A stretch of DNA of 64,000 nt. Source: Cytophagales bacterium (GTDB lineage: Bacteria > Bacteroidota > Bacteroidia > Cytophagales > Cyclobacteriaceae). The notes below the pieces were generated by a model. The model saw nothing but the letters and a program-made list of their open reading frames with translations. It was not told the DNA's origin and did no database searches. The stretch lies in NCBI GenBank assembly GCA_022360015.1, contig JAKSDQ010000152.1, forward strand, positions 62,001 through 126,000, read 5' to 3'. Position numbers and translations under genes: made by a program. Of the stretch, positions 44,510 to 53,195 are shown piece by piece (position 1 is the first letter of the stretch; every line of letters begins with the position of its first letter).

Positions 44510-45244
44510 CTAAATTTTTCTTTTTAGCTCAAAGTGTTTGCCCAGGTAGACCCTTCTTACCTGTTCATCTGCCGCCAGTTCTTCAGCGGTGCCGGCTTTG
44601 AGCAACCGCCCTTCAAACATCAGGTATGCCCGGTCTGTGATTGATAAAGTTTCGTTTACATTATGATCGGTAATGAGTATTCCGATGTTTTTGTTTTTGA
44701 GTTTGGCTACGATGCTTTGGATTTCCTCTACAGCGATGGGATCAACACCGGCAAAAGGCTCATCCAGCAAAACAAAATTAGGATCCACCGACAGGGCTCT
44801 CGCTATTTCTGTCCTCCTTCTCTCTCCGCCCGATAACACCATGCCCAAATTCTTCCTCACATGAGTAAGGCTAAATTCTTCCAACAGCGCCTCCATTTTT
44901 TCCTTTTGCTGCACCTTGGGTATTTTTCGCTGTTCCAATACCGCCATTAAATTTTCTTCTACTGTCAGTTTTCTGAAAACCGAAGCCTCCTGAGCCAGGT
45001 AACCAATACCCCTTTTCGCCCGCTGATACATAGGAAGTTGTGTGATGTTTTCTCCGTTTACATATATTTCCCCCTCATTGGGTTTGATCAGGCCAACGAT
45101 CATGTAAAAGGTGGTTGTTTTGCCTGCACCATTGGGGCCCAGTAAACCCACAATTTCTCCCTGTGTTACCTCCACAGATATGTGGTCTACAACGGTTCTT
45201 TTCTTATATATTTTGACTAGATCTCTGGCACTTAACTTTTTCAT
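44510..45244 (-). CDS. lptB: LPS export ABC ATPase LptB
   Basis: The cytoplasmic ATPase of the Lpt machine that lifts lipopolysaccharide from the inner membrane to the outer membrane. The 244-residue chain has Walker A ([18 protein letters not shown]), the Lpt-type signature ([15 protein letters not shown]), Walker B with the [16 protein letters not shown] block, and the switch histidine (ITDHNV). These features match LptB and not branched-chain amino-acid LivG. It starts 35 bases after recJ. LptC, F and G are not in the window. Confidence 0.94.
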   Translation of the reverse strand: MKKLSARDLVKIYKKRTVVDHISVEVTQGEIVGLLGPNGAGKTTTFYMIVGLIKPNEGEIYVNGENITQLPMYQRAKRGIGYLAQEASVFRKLTVEENLMAVLEQRKIPKVQQKEKMEALLEEFSLTHVRKNLGMVLSGGERRRTEIARALSVDPNFVLLDEPFAGVDPIAVEEIQSIVAKLKNKNIGILITDHNVNETLSITDRAYLMFEGRLLKAGTAEELAADEQVRRVYLGKHFELKRKI

Positions 45245-45279
45245 TCATCCAATATTAAAAATGGCTTTCCGGTATTTGT

Positions 45280-46983
45280 TTAATCGAATTTCAAGTCCTT
45301 TAGATACAATTGCAAGGATTTGATACCGATATAATCGTTTTCTTCAATAGTGTAAGCGATTTTAAACCGCATGCCACTGTCGATTAATTCAAAATACTCA
45401 GCAAATCCGAAGCCAATTATTTCGATTTTTGCGGCAGCGCCCTCCTGACCGGCTATGAACTTGATATGTTTCTCCTTCATAATTTTGGGCCGCTCCGTGG
45501 CATAGATATTTTCCGATACAAAAACAGGCGTATTATTTTTTGGTCCGAAGGGACTCATTTGCCTGAGGATATTAAAAAATTTTTGGTTGATGCAATCGAA
45601 ACTAATCTTTTGGTCAATTTCCAGGTTAGGTACCATTTGTTCTTCAGTAATGGTACTGGCAACTACCTCTTCAAACTTTCTTTGAAATGCAAAAAAATTA
45701 TCCTCTTTGAGTGTCAGTCCTGCGGCATAGCGGTGACCGCCGAATTGATCCAGTAAATCAGCACATGCGGCGATAGCTTCATAGACATCAAATCCGGAAA
45801 CTGATCGGGCGGAACCTGTAATTTTATTATTTGATTCGGTCAGGATAATAGTTGGTTTGTAATATTTTTCAATACACCGTGATGCCACAATACCTATCAC
45901 ACCTTTGTGCCAGTCTTTTTTATAGAGCACTGTAGACTTCGTATTTTTGTAGGTCTCATTTTCCTCAATCATTGAAAATGCCTCCCGAGTGGTATTATTG
46001 TCAAAATCCCTTCTCCTGCTATTGTGGTGATTGATCTTGGAGGCGTAGGCATCGGCTTCTTTTTGGTTTTCGGAGATCAGCAACTCTACCGAAGCCCTTG
46101 CGTGGTCAATCCGCCCTGCCGCATTGATACGCGGGCCAATACTGAAAACAATACTGGAGATATTCAGCTTTCCTTCGAGGCCAACCACTTTGATGAGTGC
46201 CTGCAGGCCGGTACTGGGTTTCCGGTTCAGCTTGATCAATCCGTAGTGGGCCAGTATCCGGTTTTCATCTGTGATGGGTACAATATCAGAGGCAATGCTT
46301 ACCGCCACCAGATCCAGATAGTGGTAAAGCGTACGTATGTCATAATTGTTTTTGATACAAAGCGCCTGCAACAACTTAAATCCAATGCCGCATCCAGACA
46401 GCTCTTTAAAGGGATAATGGCAATTTTTCCTTTTGGGATCCAAAATGGCAATGGCATTGGGTAGTTGCTGACCGGGCCTGTGGTGATCGCAAATAATAAA
46501 ATCTATACCCTTTTTTCTGGCGTAGGCAACTTTGTCAATGGCTTTTATGCCGCAATCGAGACTGACAATCAAATCTACCTGGGTTTGGCTTGCATAGTCT
46601 ATTCCATCGATAGAAACGCCGTATCCTTCTGCATACCGGTCAGGAATGTAAAAGTCTATGTTTTTGTGGTATTTTTTCAGAAAATCAAAAAACGTAGCCA
46701 CGGCAGTGGTGCCATCCACGTCATAATCACCATATACCAGAATCCTTTGTTTGTACCTGATGGCTTCATTAATTCTTTCTACGGCCAGGTCCATATCTTT
46801 CATTAAGAATGGATCGTGAAGTTGCTCCAGGATAGGGCGGAAATAGGTTTTGGCTTCATCAAAGTTGGAAATACCCCTTTGAAGCAGCAAAGCGGAAAGA
46901 ATGGAATTAACATTTATTTCGTTGGAGAGTCGCTCAATTTGATCTGCTGGTGGCTGTTCTTTATAATCCCATCTGTTTACCAT
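45280..46983 (-). CDS. recJ: Single-stranded-DNA-specific exonuclease RecJ
   Basis: A 5'-3' exonuclease for recombination and mismatch repair. The DHH phosphoesterase motifs are intact: ILVYGDYDVDGTTAVA (about residues 80-95), LIVSLDCGI and FIICDHHRPG. The DHHA1 block SARSVSGFDVYEAI and GGHRYAAGLTL follow near residue 400. The C-terminal OB-fold region is present, and the 567-residue length is normal. It heads the recJ-lptB-GH3 run on the minus strand. Its upstream gap is shared with the divergent Fic gene. Confidence 0.95.
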   Translation of the reverse strand: MVNRWDYKEQPPADQIERLSNEINVNSILSALLLQRGISNFDEAKTYFRPILEQLHDPFLMKDMDLAVERINEAIRYKQRILVYGDYDVDGTTAVATFFDFLKKYHKNIDFYIPDRYAEGYGVSIDGIDYASQTQVDLIVSLDCGIKAIDKVAYARKKGIDFIICDHHRPGQQLPNAIAILDPKRKNCHYPFKELSGCGIGFKLLQALCIKNNYDIRTLYHYLDLVAVSIASDIVPITDENRILAHYGLIKLNRKPSTGLQALIKVVGLEGKLNISSIVFSIGPRINAAGRIDHARASVELLISENQKEADAYASKINHHNSRRRDFDNNTTREAFSMIEENETYKNTKSTVLYKKDWHKGVIGIVASRCIEKYYKPTIILTESNNKITGSARSVSGFDVYEAIAACADLLDQFGGHRYAAGLTLKEDNFFAFQRKFEEVVASTITEEQMVPNLEIDQKISFDCINQKFFNILRQMSPFGPKNNTPVFVSENIYATERPKIMKEKHIKFIAGQEGAAAKIEIIGFGFAEYFELIDSGMRFKIAYTIEENDYIGIKSLQLYLKDLKFD

Positions 46984-47204
46984 AATTTTTCAAAATAAAG
47001 ATAAGAATTAAAATTCTCGAAGTATTTATGTAGAAATTTTGAAATTTCCAGCGGGGGAACTTTTCGCAAGATAGAATAAATCAATTTAATGTCAAGGTGA
47101 TTTTCCGGTGGTTACCTGCGAAATGCGTGGATAATTAAAACCTTTTTCTGAATTTGATACTTATCAGGGGGAATACTTGACCACAAGATTTTTCAAGGAA
47201 AACA

Positions 47205-47264
47205 GCTACAATTGGCCATAATTAGCTATATTTGGCTACAATTGGCTACAATTGACCAGATTTA
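47205..47264 (+). repeat. Six 10-base tandem units directly upstream of the Fic gene
   Basis: The 60 bases divide into six 10-base units: GCTACAATTG, GCCATAATTA, GCTATATTTG, GCTACAATTG, GCTACAATTG, ACCAGATTTA. Three units are identical; the others keep the pattern. The array ends 8 bases before the ATG at 47273. A 10-base period places each unit on the same face of the DNA helix. It may be a multi-site operator or a slippage tract. Confidence 0.75.
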
Positions 47265-47272
47265 GATGAATT

Positions 47273-48364
47273 ATGGCAAGATTAAACAGACAAGATATGA
47301 TATTGGTAACAAGTGAAATCCTGGCGTTGATCACGGAGCTGGATGAGTTTAAAGGCAAATGGCAGGTTCTGAATACCCTGGCGCCAGACCACCTTGCTGA
47401 CCTTAAAAAAGTGGCCACCATAGAAAGTATCGGATCATCTACGCGCATAGAAGGATCAAAACTGTCTGACGAGGAGGTTGACAGATTACTTTCAGGTCTG
47501 GAAACAAAATCCTTTCAATCTCGCGATGAACAGGAAGTGGCGGGCTATGCAGATACTATGAACCAGATTTTTTTAAGTTGGAACATGGTACCATTTACTG
47601 AGAATTACATTAAACAGTTCCATAGTATGCTTTTGCGATACAGCGAAAAGGATCAATGGCATAAAGGGGAATACAAAAAAAACGCCAATCATGTCGAGGC
47701 TTTTGATTCACAGGGTAAAAGCCTGGGCGTCATATTTGAAACGGCAAGTCCTTTTGAAACGCCCAACAAAATGGCAGATCTTGTGGACTGGACAAATACA
47801 ATGTTGGAAGAAGGGACTTTACATACCTTGTTTGTGATTGCCATATTCACGGTGGAGTTCCTTGCCATTCATCCCTTTCAGGATGGCAACGGGCGTTTGT
47901 CACGAGTCTTAACTACTTTGTTATTGCTGAGAGCGGGATACCAATATGTACCTTACAGTTCCCTGGAATATGTCATCGAGATGAATAAAGACAACTACTA
48001 TCTTGCTTTGCGACAGAGTCAAAAAACATTAAAAACCGGTAAACCGGATTACCAGCCCTGGCTGATGTTTTTTTTTCAAAGTTTAAAGGCACAAAAACAA
48101 CGTTTGGAGAAACGCATCGGCAGTGCTGAAAAATTCTATAATGCACTTCCGGCACTTTCGGAAACGATTTTGAAACTGTTCGGACATCACCGGCGTTTGT
48201 CAACCGGTGAGATCGAAAGACAGACCGGCGAAAGCCGTGCTACAATCAAGAAACGCCTGGGCGAACTCGTGCAAGCCGGTTATCTTGTACGCCATGGCAA
48301 GGGCCGTTCCACATGGTATAGCTTAGCTGCGAGAAACCCGATTGGGTCAACTACCCAATACTGA
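47273..48364 (+). CDS. Fic family AMP-transferase with C-terminal winged helix
   Basis: A 363-residue Fic protein that would transfer AMP (or another nucleotide part) to a target hydroxyl. The active site H200-PFQDGNGRLSR is complete. Upstream, S56-x3-E60-G61 (in SSTRIEGS) matches the inhibitory helix motif (S/T)xxxE(G/N). Because it precedes the Fic motif in the same chain, this is a class II, self-inhibited Fic. The last 60 residues look like a winged helix-turn-helix (LSTGEIERQTGESRATIKKRLGELVQAGYLVRHG). Such a domain could bind DNA and autoregulate. No antitoxin gene is adjacent on the same strand. The 10-base repeat array at the promoter is the obvious candidate binding site. Confidence 0.9.
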   Translation: MARLNRQDMILVTSEILALITELDEFKGKWQVLNTLAPDHLADLKKVATIESIGSSTRIEGSKLSDEEVDRLLSGLETKSFQSRDEQEVAGYADTMNQIFLSWNMVPFTENYIKQFHSMLLRYSEKDQWHKGEYKKNANHVEAFDSQGKSLGVIFETASPFETPNKMADLVDWTNTMLEEGTLHTLFVIAIFTVEFLAIHPFQDGNGRLSRVLTTLLLLRAGYQYVPYSSLEYVIEMNKDNYYLALRQSQKTLKTGKPDYQPWLMFFFQSLKAQKQRLEKRIGSAEKFYNALPALSETILKLFGHHRRLSTGEIERQTGESRATIKKRLGELVQAGYLVRHGKGRSTWYSLAARNPIGSTTQY

Positions 48365-48554
48365 CAATTTACATATGGAAATTTCCACTATTTGCTTTTT
48401 CTTGATGATACACATGTTTTTCCAAAAACCTGAGTTCATAATGTTGAGAGCCTGTAAACTCCTTTGGGCGCTCAAAATAATTGATCAGTAATTTATTTCA
48501 GCTATTACCAATAAACGGTTTTTATAAGTGAAGAAAGTTGATAAATTAGCCAAT

Positions 48555-48995
48555 TCACTCATCATTTGAGCCCTCAGCACTTTCTTGTTTTAACAATTGG
48601 ATTTGCGCCTCTAAGTGGTGAACCTTTTCAACCAGCAATTCCCTCGACTTAATGAGTTCATCCAGATAGTTGAGGTATTTTTCGAAGACCATTTTTAGTT
48701 CAGATTTTGATAAATTATTCAGTTCAGGCCTGGTAAGCCCAATAATATCGGAAATATCAACTTTTTGGCTCTTAACATTTACCCCGAACAGGTCATCTAA
48801 CGAAACATCCAGTATTTTTGCCAGAACCGGTAAAAAATCGCCTTTTGGATATACGTTATTTGCTTCATAGGAGCTTATATGTCTGGCAGCGAACTCTAAA
48901 TTTGTTTCTTTAGACAATAATTCTGCCAGTTGCTTTTGACTTAATCCTTTTCCTTGTCTGTATTTTCTGAGGCTTATGGAGAAAATATTTCTCAA
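48555..48995 (-). CDS. XRE-family helix-turn-helix regulator with coiled-coil tail
   Basis: A 146-residue protein. The N-terminal helix-turn-helix is clear (LRKYRQGKGLSQKQLAELLSKETNLEFAARHISSYEANNVYPKGDFLPVLAKILDVSLDDLF). After a short linker a leucine-rich coiled coil follows (LMVFEKYLNYLDELIKSRELLVEKVHHLEAQIQLLKQ), suited to dimerisation. The target is not known. It converges on the Fic gene (190-base gap). A palindrome 29 bases upstream of its start may be an autoregulatory operator. Confidence 0.85.
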   Translation of the reverse strand: MRNIFSISLRKYRQGKGLSQKQLAELLSKETNLEFAARHISSYEANNVYPKGDFLPVLAKILDVSLDDLFGVNVKSQKVDISDIIGLTRPELNNLSKSELKMVFEKYLNYLDELIKSRELLVEKVHHLEAQIQLLKQESAEGSNDE

Positions 48996-49488
48996 AATTG
49001 TTATTGTTAATAGAAATATTATGTTGTATATTTATTGATACAAAATACAAGGTTTCAAAATCATGAAATATAAAAAAATTATACATGTTATGGCTGTTCT
49101 AGAAAACTGGGTGAACGTAGAAACTTAAATTTGAAAAAACAAACCATGATAACCTAAGCTGACCTCATAATTTTCATCTTTGATGTATATTCCATCATAT
49201 TGAGTTTTAACACACGTCATCTAAAACAAAGCGATCAAACTGCCTCGCATCTTCCCCCATAATAGAATGCCAGGCGATAGCAAAGCATTATACTGACTGC
49301 CTTCTTGTTTTGAAAATAGGTGGTGGTATAAAGTTAATGTTTGTTGCCGTGCTGCAAAGTTAAACCCTATTCTTATTTAAAGGATACAGAAGTTAAATTA
49401 ATGAGTCTTTATGGGAACCTTTAAGAACTGGGAGCTTGAAGCCGGAATGACTGTGGGGGCAGGGACTTTGGTTTTAGGCTACCAATTC
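48996..49488. other. Gap of 493 bases
   Basis: The gap between the XRE and NYN genes, both leftward. It holds the XRE upstream palindrome and a minus-strand TANNTTTG match at 49355-49362 without a partner box. I see no reading frame with coding character. The sequence around 49310-49370 (AAAGTTAATG and AAAGTTAAAC spaced by about 30 bases) could be a remnant of mobile DNA, but this is weak. Confidence 0.4.
49024..49043. promoter_or_regulatory. Candidate XRE operator
   Basis: Inverted repeat TTGTAT-N8-ATACAA, 29 bases upstream of the XRE gene start, in its promoter region. The short, AT-rich arms make it only suggestive. Confidence 0.35.
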
Positions 49489-50097
49489 CTACTTCCAGTT
49501 ATCCGGTCTTTTTAACACATAAGCGTTAGATAATGTTACTTTCTCCGGAAGTACGGATTTTCTGAACCTGTGTTCATAACGGGAAAGCTTAATTGTTACG
49601 TCGGAATTTAAACTCAAGTCGACACTATACCTGTTTGGAGGAAAATAGGTAAATATTTTATGGTTTGGTTCCAGTTCCCTTATTAGATGAATAGGTGGTA
49701 GTAAATCGCTGTCCGCACTTACTAAAATAGAGATATCGTTTTTATTCCGGATGACATTTTTAATCATTTCAATAGCAATGTTTACATCAGTTTGCTTTTC
49801 TTCATAGGTTGTGTATTTCTTACCATCTAACTTTATTTTTTTTGAAACGTATTTTCCAAAAACCAACCTGAACTTAGGATTTAGCTTATTAGCCGAAAAA
49901 AATAAGTCTTGGCGATTTTTTTTACCTTGGTCCTTGGGCGTTGCAGTAAAATAATATACAGTGCCTAGTTCTTGATTGGGTTTTAAAAACCAGGAGCAAA
50001 ACTTAACAATATCAAGCCAGTAGTACTTTTTCCATCCACGGGATCTGAGACCATAATAAAAATTGAAACCATCAAAATAAAAATTTACTCTTCTCAT
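49489..50097 (-). CDS. NYN-domain (PIN-like) putative nuclease
   Basis: A 202-residue NYN protein, related to PIN ribonucleases (LabA/DUF88). Acidic active-site positions are seen in YFDGFNFYYGL near the N-terminus, QTDVNIAIEMIKN in the middle and LVSADSDLLPPI. I chose ATG 50097 (MRRVNFYFDGF). The frame is open back to 50202, but the extra residues read through an intrinsic-terminator hairpin and are unlike a protein start. The target RNA or DNA is unknown. The hairpin just upstream (50106-50130) raises the question of attenuation. Confidence 0.82.
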   Translation of the reverse strand: MRRVNFYFDGFNFYYGLRSRGWKKYYWLDIVKFCSWFLKPNQELGTVYYFTATPKDQGKKNRQDLFFSANKLNPKFRLVFGKYVSKKIKLDGKKYTTYEEKQTDVNIAIEMIKNVIRNKNDISILVSADSDLLPPIHLIRELEPNHKIFTYFPPNRYSVDLSLNSDVTIKLSRYEHRFRKSVLPEKVTLSNAYVLKRPDNWK

Positions 50098-50105
50098 GAG
50101 GAAAT

Positions 50106-50130
50106 AAAAAAAGCCCTTTTTTGAAGGGCT
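50106..50130 (-). terminator. Intrinsic terminator or attenuator ahead of the NYN gene
   Basis: On the minus strand a 7-base stem (AGCCCTT/AAGGGCT) with a 5-base loop is followed by seven T, ending about 9 bases before the NYN ATG. It could be a second terminator for the SPOR gene or a regulator of NYN expression. Confidence 0.7.
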
Positions 50131-50244
50131 AGGATCCTGGCATATCTCAACCAGAAGGGGTAATGTTAATACAAATATACATTGATGCTTTTGAAAAAGC
50201 AAATTGAAAACAATTTTACTTCATCCAAATTTGGATTTTTTTCA

Positions 50245-50275
50245 ACAAAAAAGCAGTACTTAAAAAGCACTGCTT
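50245..50275 (-). terminator. Intrinsic terminator of the SPOR gene
   Basis: On the minus strand a stem AAGCAGT/ACTGCTT with a long loop is followed by a T-rich run (A6 on the + strand up to 50252). It starts 23 bases after the SPOR gene stop. Confidence 0.7.
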
Positions 50276-50297
50276 CCAACACAAAACCAGTGTTACA

Positions 50298-50885
50298 TCA
50301 GTTGACTATTCCCTCAAGAACATCTTTGATAGGAACCCTAACACCGTCTTTGTAGGGAACGATCCAGGCATCTTTGACACCCATTTCCCTTAGATATTTT
50401 TTAAAAGTATCGGCTTCCCAGTAATCGCCAAAGCTACCCAGGGTAAACTTTTGAATACCGTCGATGTCTTCAGCGGCGAAATCACCGCCGGCACTTTCAT
50501 ATTTTTTAAGATCCATATTTTTGTAAGCTCCGATCTGCACTTTGAAAACCACCCCCTGGGCTGTTCTTGTTTCGTTCACAGTTTCTATAGTGTTTAATGC
50601 GCTACTGGCCTCTTCCCGGGCAGCAGCCAGATCGGATTTTAACCTGTTTATTTCAGCATCTTTATCCGCAACCCTGGATTGCAGACTTGAGACCTGCCCT
50701 TCCAGGCTGCTGACTTTTCCTTTCATGGAACTGCTTTCCTCCACAATTCTTTTAAATTCCTCAAGGGGAAGACTTTTTTGTCTTTTTTTCCACTCTTTTT
50801 TCTCCTTTTTGGAGAGTTGTGCGTGGGCCTGCTGTGCCAATGAAGTACAAAACACTAAACAAATAATCAATACCAGGTTTTTCAT
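50298..50885 (-). CDS. SPOR-domain protein with coiled coil, exported
   Basis: A 195-residue envelope protein. Residues 1-23 are a signal peptide (ending AHAQ). A coiled coil follows (about 25-105, with SSLEGQVSSLQSRVADKDAEINRLKSDLAAAREEAS). The last 80 residues are a SPOR domain (VVFKVQIGAYKNMDLKK through KDAWIVPYKDG), which binds peptidoglycan stripped of its peptides at division sites. Homologues carry a misleading ezrin/radixin/moesin name in some databases because of the coil. It is followed by an intrinsic terminator and preceded by a promoter-like pair. Confidence 0.88.
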   Translation of the reverse strand: MKNLVLIICLVFCTSLAQQAHAQLSKKEKKEWKKRQKSLPLEEFKRIVEESSSMKGKVSSLEGQVSSLQSRVADKDAEINRLKSDLAAAREEASSALNTIETVNETRTAQGVVFKVQIGAYKNMDLKKYESAGGDFAAEDIDGIQKFTLGSFGDYWEADTFKKYLREMGVKDAWIVPYKDGVRVPIKDVLEGIVN

Positions 50886-50925
50886 TTCATATAATATTTA
50901 CCTACTAATTTCCTTACTTCAAACC

Positions 50926-50958
50926 CCAATGTACGAAAATAAGGCTTACATTTCCAAA
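50926..50958 (-). promoter_or_regulatory. Candidate promoter for the SPOR gene
   Basis: On the minus strand TTTG (complement of 50955-50958) and TACATTGG (complement of 50926-50933) are 21 bases apart. The second box has one mismatch to TANNTTTG. The start codon at 50885 is about 40 bases downstream. Confidence 0.35.
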
Positions 50959-50995
50959 TTTCAGCTAATTACCGATGGTCACCTTAAGGTAAGAT

Positions 50996-52405
50996 TTAAG
51001 GTGTTTTTGACAAGCTTCCCGTCATATCCTCCGGCACTACCCATTCATCAAACTGTTCGTTGGTCAGTAAATTCAGGGCAAGGGCAGCTTCCCTTAACGT
51101 AGTGCCTTCTTCATGGGCTTTTTTAGCTATTTTAGCGGCATTTTCATATCCTATGTGCGTATTCAGGGCTGTTACCAACATTAATGACTTTTCGAGCTTC
51201 TCCTTGATTACAGCGTGATTGGGTTCAATCCCCACGGCACAATGCTCATCAAATGACAGGCAGGCATCTCCCAGCAAAGTGGCCGAAGTGAGCAGGTTAT
51301 AGGCCATCAGAGGTTTAAAAACATTCAATTCGAAATGCCCGCTCATACCACCTACCGATATGGCGGTATCGTTGCCAACTACCTGTGCGCAAACCATGGT
51401 TAAGGCTTCGCACTGTGTGGGATTTACTTTGCCAGGCATAATGGAAGAGCCAGGTTCATTTTCCGGTATAAGAATTTCTCCGATCCCTGACCGAGGCCCG
51501 GAGGATAACATTCTGATGTCGTTGGCAATTTTCATCAAACTTACAGCCAGTTGCTTTAAGGCACCCGAAGTTTCTACAATTGCATCATGTGCCGCCAGGG
51601 CTTCAAACTTGTTTTGAGCGCTAACAAATGGATGACCGGACAAATGCGCTATCTTTTCAGCTACCAAAGATGCATAACCTTCCGGTGTATTGAGTCCTGT
51701 TCCCACAGCGGTGCCCCCCAGTGCAAGTTCTGATAAATGACTCAGTGTATTATCAAGTGCTTTTAAGCCATGATCCAATTGTGAAACATAGCCTGAAAAT
51801 TCATGGCCCAAAGTCAGTGGCGTGGCATCCATGAAATGTGTACGCCCGATTTTTACCACTTCTGCAAAAGCCCTGGCCTTCTGATCGAGTGTGTCGCGCA
51901 GTTGGGTGATTTTTGGCATAGTGTCTTCCACTATTTTAGTATAGGCCGCAATATGCATGGCCGTAGGAAAAGTGTCGTTGGAAGATTGCGATTTATTGAC
52001 ATCGTCATTCGGGTGTATTTTTTTCTGCGCATCATTGAGCTTGCCGCCCATCAATACATGTGAGCGGTTGGCAATTACTTCGTTGACATTCATATTGGAT
52101 TGCGTGCCTGAACCTGTTTGCCAAATTACAAGCGGGAACTGATCGTCGTGATCCCCATTCCTGATTTCATCGCAGACCCTGCCGATGACATCCGCCTTCT
52201 CATGGTCCAGGACTTCCAGTTCGTGGTTGGTCTGCGCGGCGGCCTTTTTAAGTATGGCGAATGCCCTGATAATTTCAAGAGGCATTTTCATATTATCCCC
52301 GCCGATGCGGAAGTTTTGTTTTGACCGTTGCGTTTGGGCGCCCCAATATTTATCGGCAGGCACTTCCACATTTCCCATGGTATCTTTTTCGATGCGAATG
52401 CTCAT
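50996..52405 (-). CDS. fumC: Class II fumarate hydratase FumC
   Basis: A TCA-cycle enzyme converting fumarate to malate, cytoplasmic and iron-independent. The lyase signature [16 protein letters not shown] (about residue 320) is intact. So are the substrate-binding segments [14 protein letters not shown] (about 100), [11 protein letters not shown] (about 140) and [14 protein letters not shown] (about 185). The 469-residue length is normal. Upstream is a 790-base gap carrying its promoter. It is a single-gene unit on the minus strand; the SPOR gene lies 110 bases after its stop. Confidence 0.95.
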   Translation of the reverse strand: MSIRIEKDTMGNVEVPADKYWGAQTQRSKQNFRIGGDNMKMPLEIIRAFAILKKAAAQTNHELEVLDHEKADVIGRVCDEIRNGDHDDQFPLVIWQTGSGTQSNMNVNEVIANRSHVLMGGKLNDAQKKIHPNDDVNKSQSSNDTFPTAMHIAAYTKIVEDTMPKITQLRDTLDQKARAFAEVVKIGRTHFMDATPLTLGHEFSGYVSQLDHGLKALDNTLSHLSELALGGTAVGTGLNTPEGYASLVAEKIAHLSGHPFVSAQNKFEALAAHDAIVETSGALKQLAVSLMKIANDIRMLSSGPRSGIGEILIPENEPGSSIMPGKVNPTQCEALTMVCAQVVGNDTAISVGGMSGHFELNVFKPLMAYNLLTSATLLGDACLSFDEHCAVGIEPNHAVIKEKLEKSLMLVTALNTHIGYENAAKIAKKAHEEGTTLREAALALNLLTNEQFDEWVVPEDMTGSLSKTP

Positions 52406-52447
52406 TTTTTGATAGTTGGCTAGGGTTTTACAATAATTCTTTGTGAC

Positions 52448-52481
52448 AAATTTAGAAAATTATTGCCGCCATATTTCCAAT
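52448..52481 (-). promoter_or_regulatory. fumC: Candidate promoter of fumC
   Basis: On the minus strand TTG (complement of 52479-52481), a 23-base spacer and TAAATTTG (complement of 52448-52455) match TTG-N17-23-TANNTTTG. The ATG at 52405 is 43 bases from the -7 box. Confidence 0.5.
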
Positions 52482-52941
52482 ACAAGGGTAAATTTTTTTT
52501 CGTAATCAAATGAAAAGTTGCAGGTGCTCATGTGATATGTTGGGGAAATATAAAATCTTCATTATCAAAGATTTAATAATTCCAAAATCTATTATTCCCT
52601 GAAGTCCGGGGTGTGAAATTTTTTTTAAATCGCTAAAAATCAACGAATAACGCCCTAAAAAGGCAAAAATCGCGAATAAAACCTCTAAAGGTATGGCGTG
52701 GCAATGATGTTTTTATTTCTTCCTTGCCCGGAATAAATGGCTTTAAATTAGATAAAAACAAGATAAGTTACCAATGTAAGAAATGCGTTTACATGCGTTT
52801 CAAAATTATCTGAAAAGCCCCCATCTTTGAAATGTCATTAAGACAAACAAATTAAGTTAAAAAGTTTAACAACATTTGTTTGCATAGTTAATAAGGTAAT
52901 ATAGGTTAAATTTAGGGTTAGTTTTTTACAGTTTGAAAGAG

Positions 52942-52963
52942 GGAGCCGTTAGGCTCCTTTTTT
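52942..52963 (+). terminator. Strong orphan intrinsic terminator
   Basis: GGAGCC-GTTA-GGCTCC followed by six T. It reads rightward, 230 bases before moxR, with no gene before it on that strand. It implies a short non-coding transcript or attenuation. Confidence 0.8.
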
Positions 52964-53195
52964 CATTTACGGGTTTTTCGGATTCCGGGTTTCACCTGTA
53001 AAAAATAAGATTCAACCAGGTAGAATGACCAGCTAACCATCCGGACTGGTAAAGCGTTCTTTGTAACACTGTTAAAAAACGTTAAAAACACTATATCACA
53101 TCTTTTTATGCGCTCCAAACCGGCCATCTTACCTTCAATAAATAATAAATTTTATAGATTTACGGTTTGAAAATATTCATTAAATCCGAATATCG

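Larger units (their letters stand above)
52406..53195. other. Gene-free gap of 790 bases with an orphan terminator
   Basis: The gap separates the divergent fumC and moxR genes. It contains the fumC promoter at the left, a tandem 10-base duplication (ATGCGTTTAC then ATGCGTTTC at 52783-52801) and a GTTAAA/TTTAAC inverted repeat at 52856-52870. A strong rightward terminator (52942-52963) is also present, with no gene upstream of it on that strand. No credible protein frame was found. Confidence 0.6.

Noticed and set aside
49310-49370. Possible insertion-sequence remnant
   Set aside because: Only two short AAAGTTAA-type words; no transposase fragment, terminal repeats or target duplication seen.
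50098-50202. N-terminal extension of the NYN gene
   Set aside because: It would read through an intrinsic-terminator hairpin and does not resemble NYN proteins.
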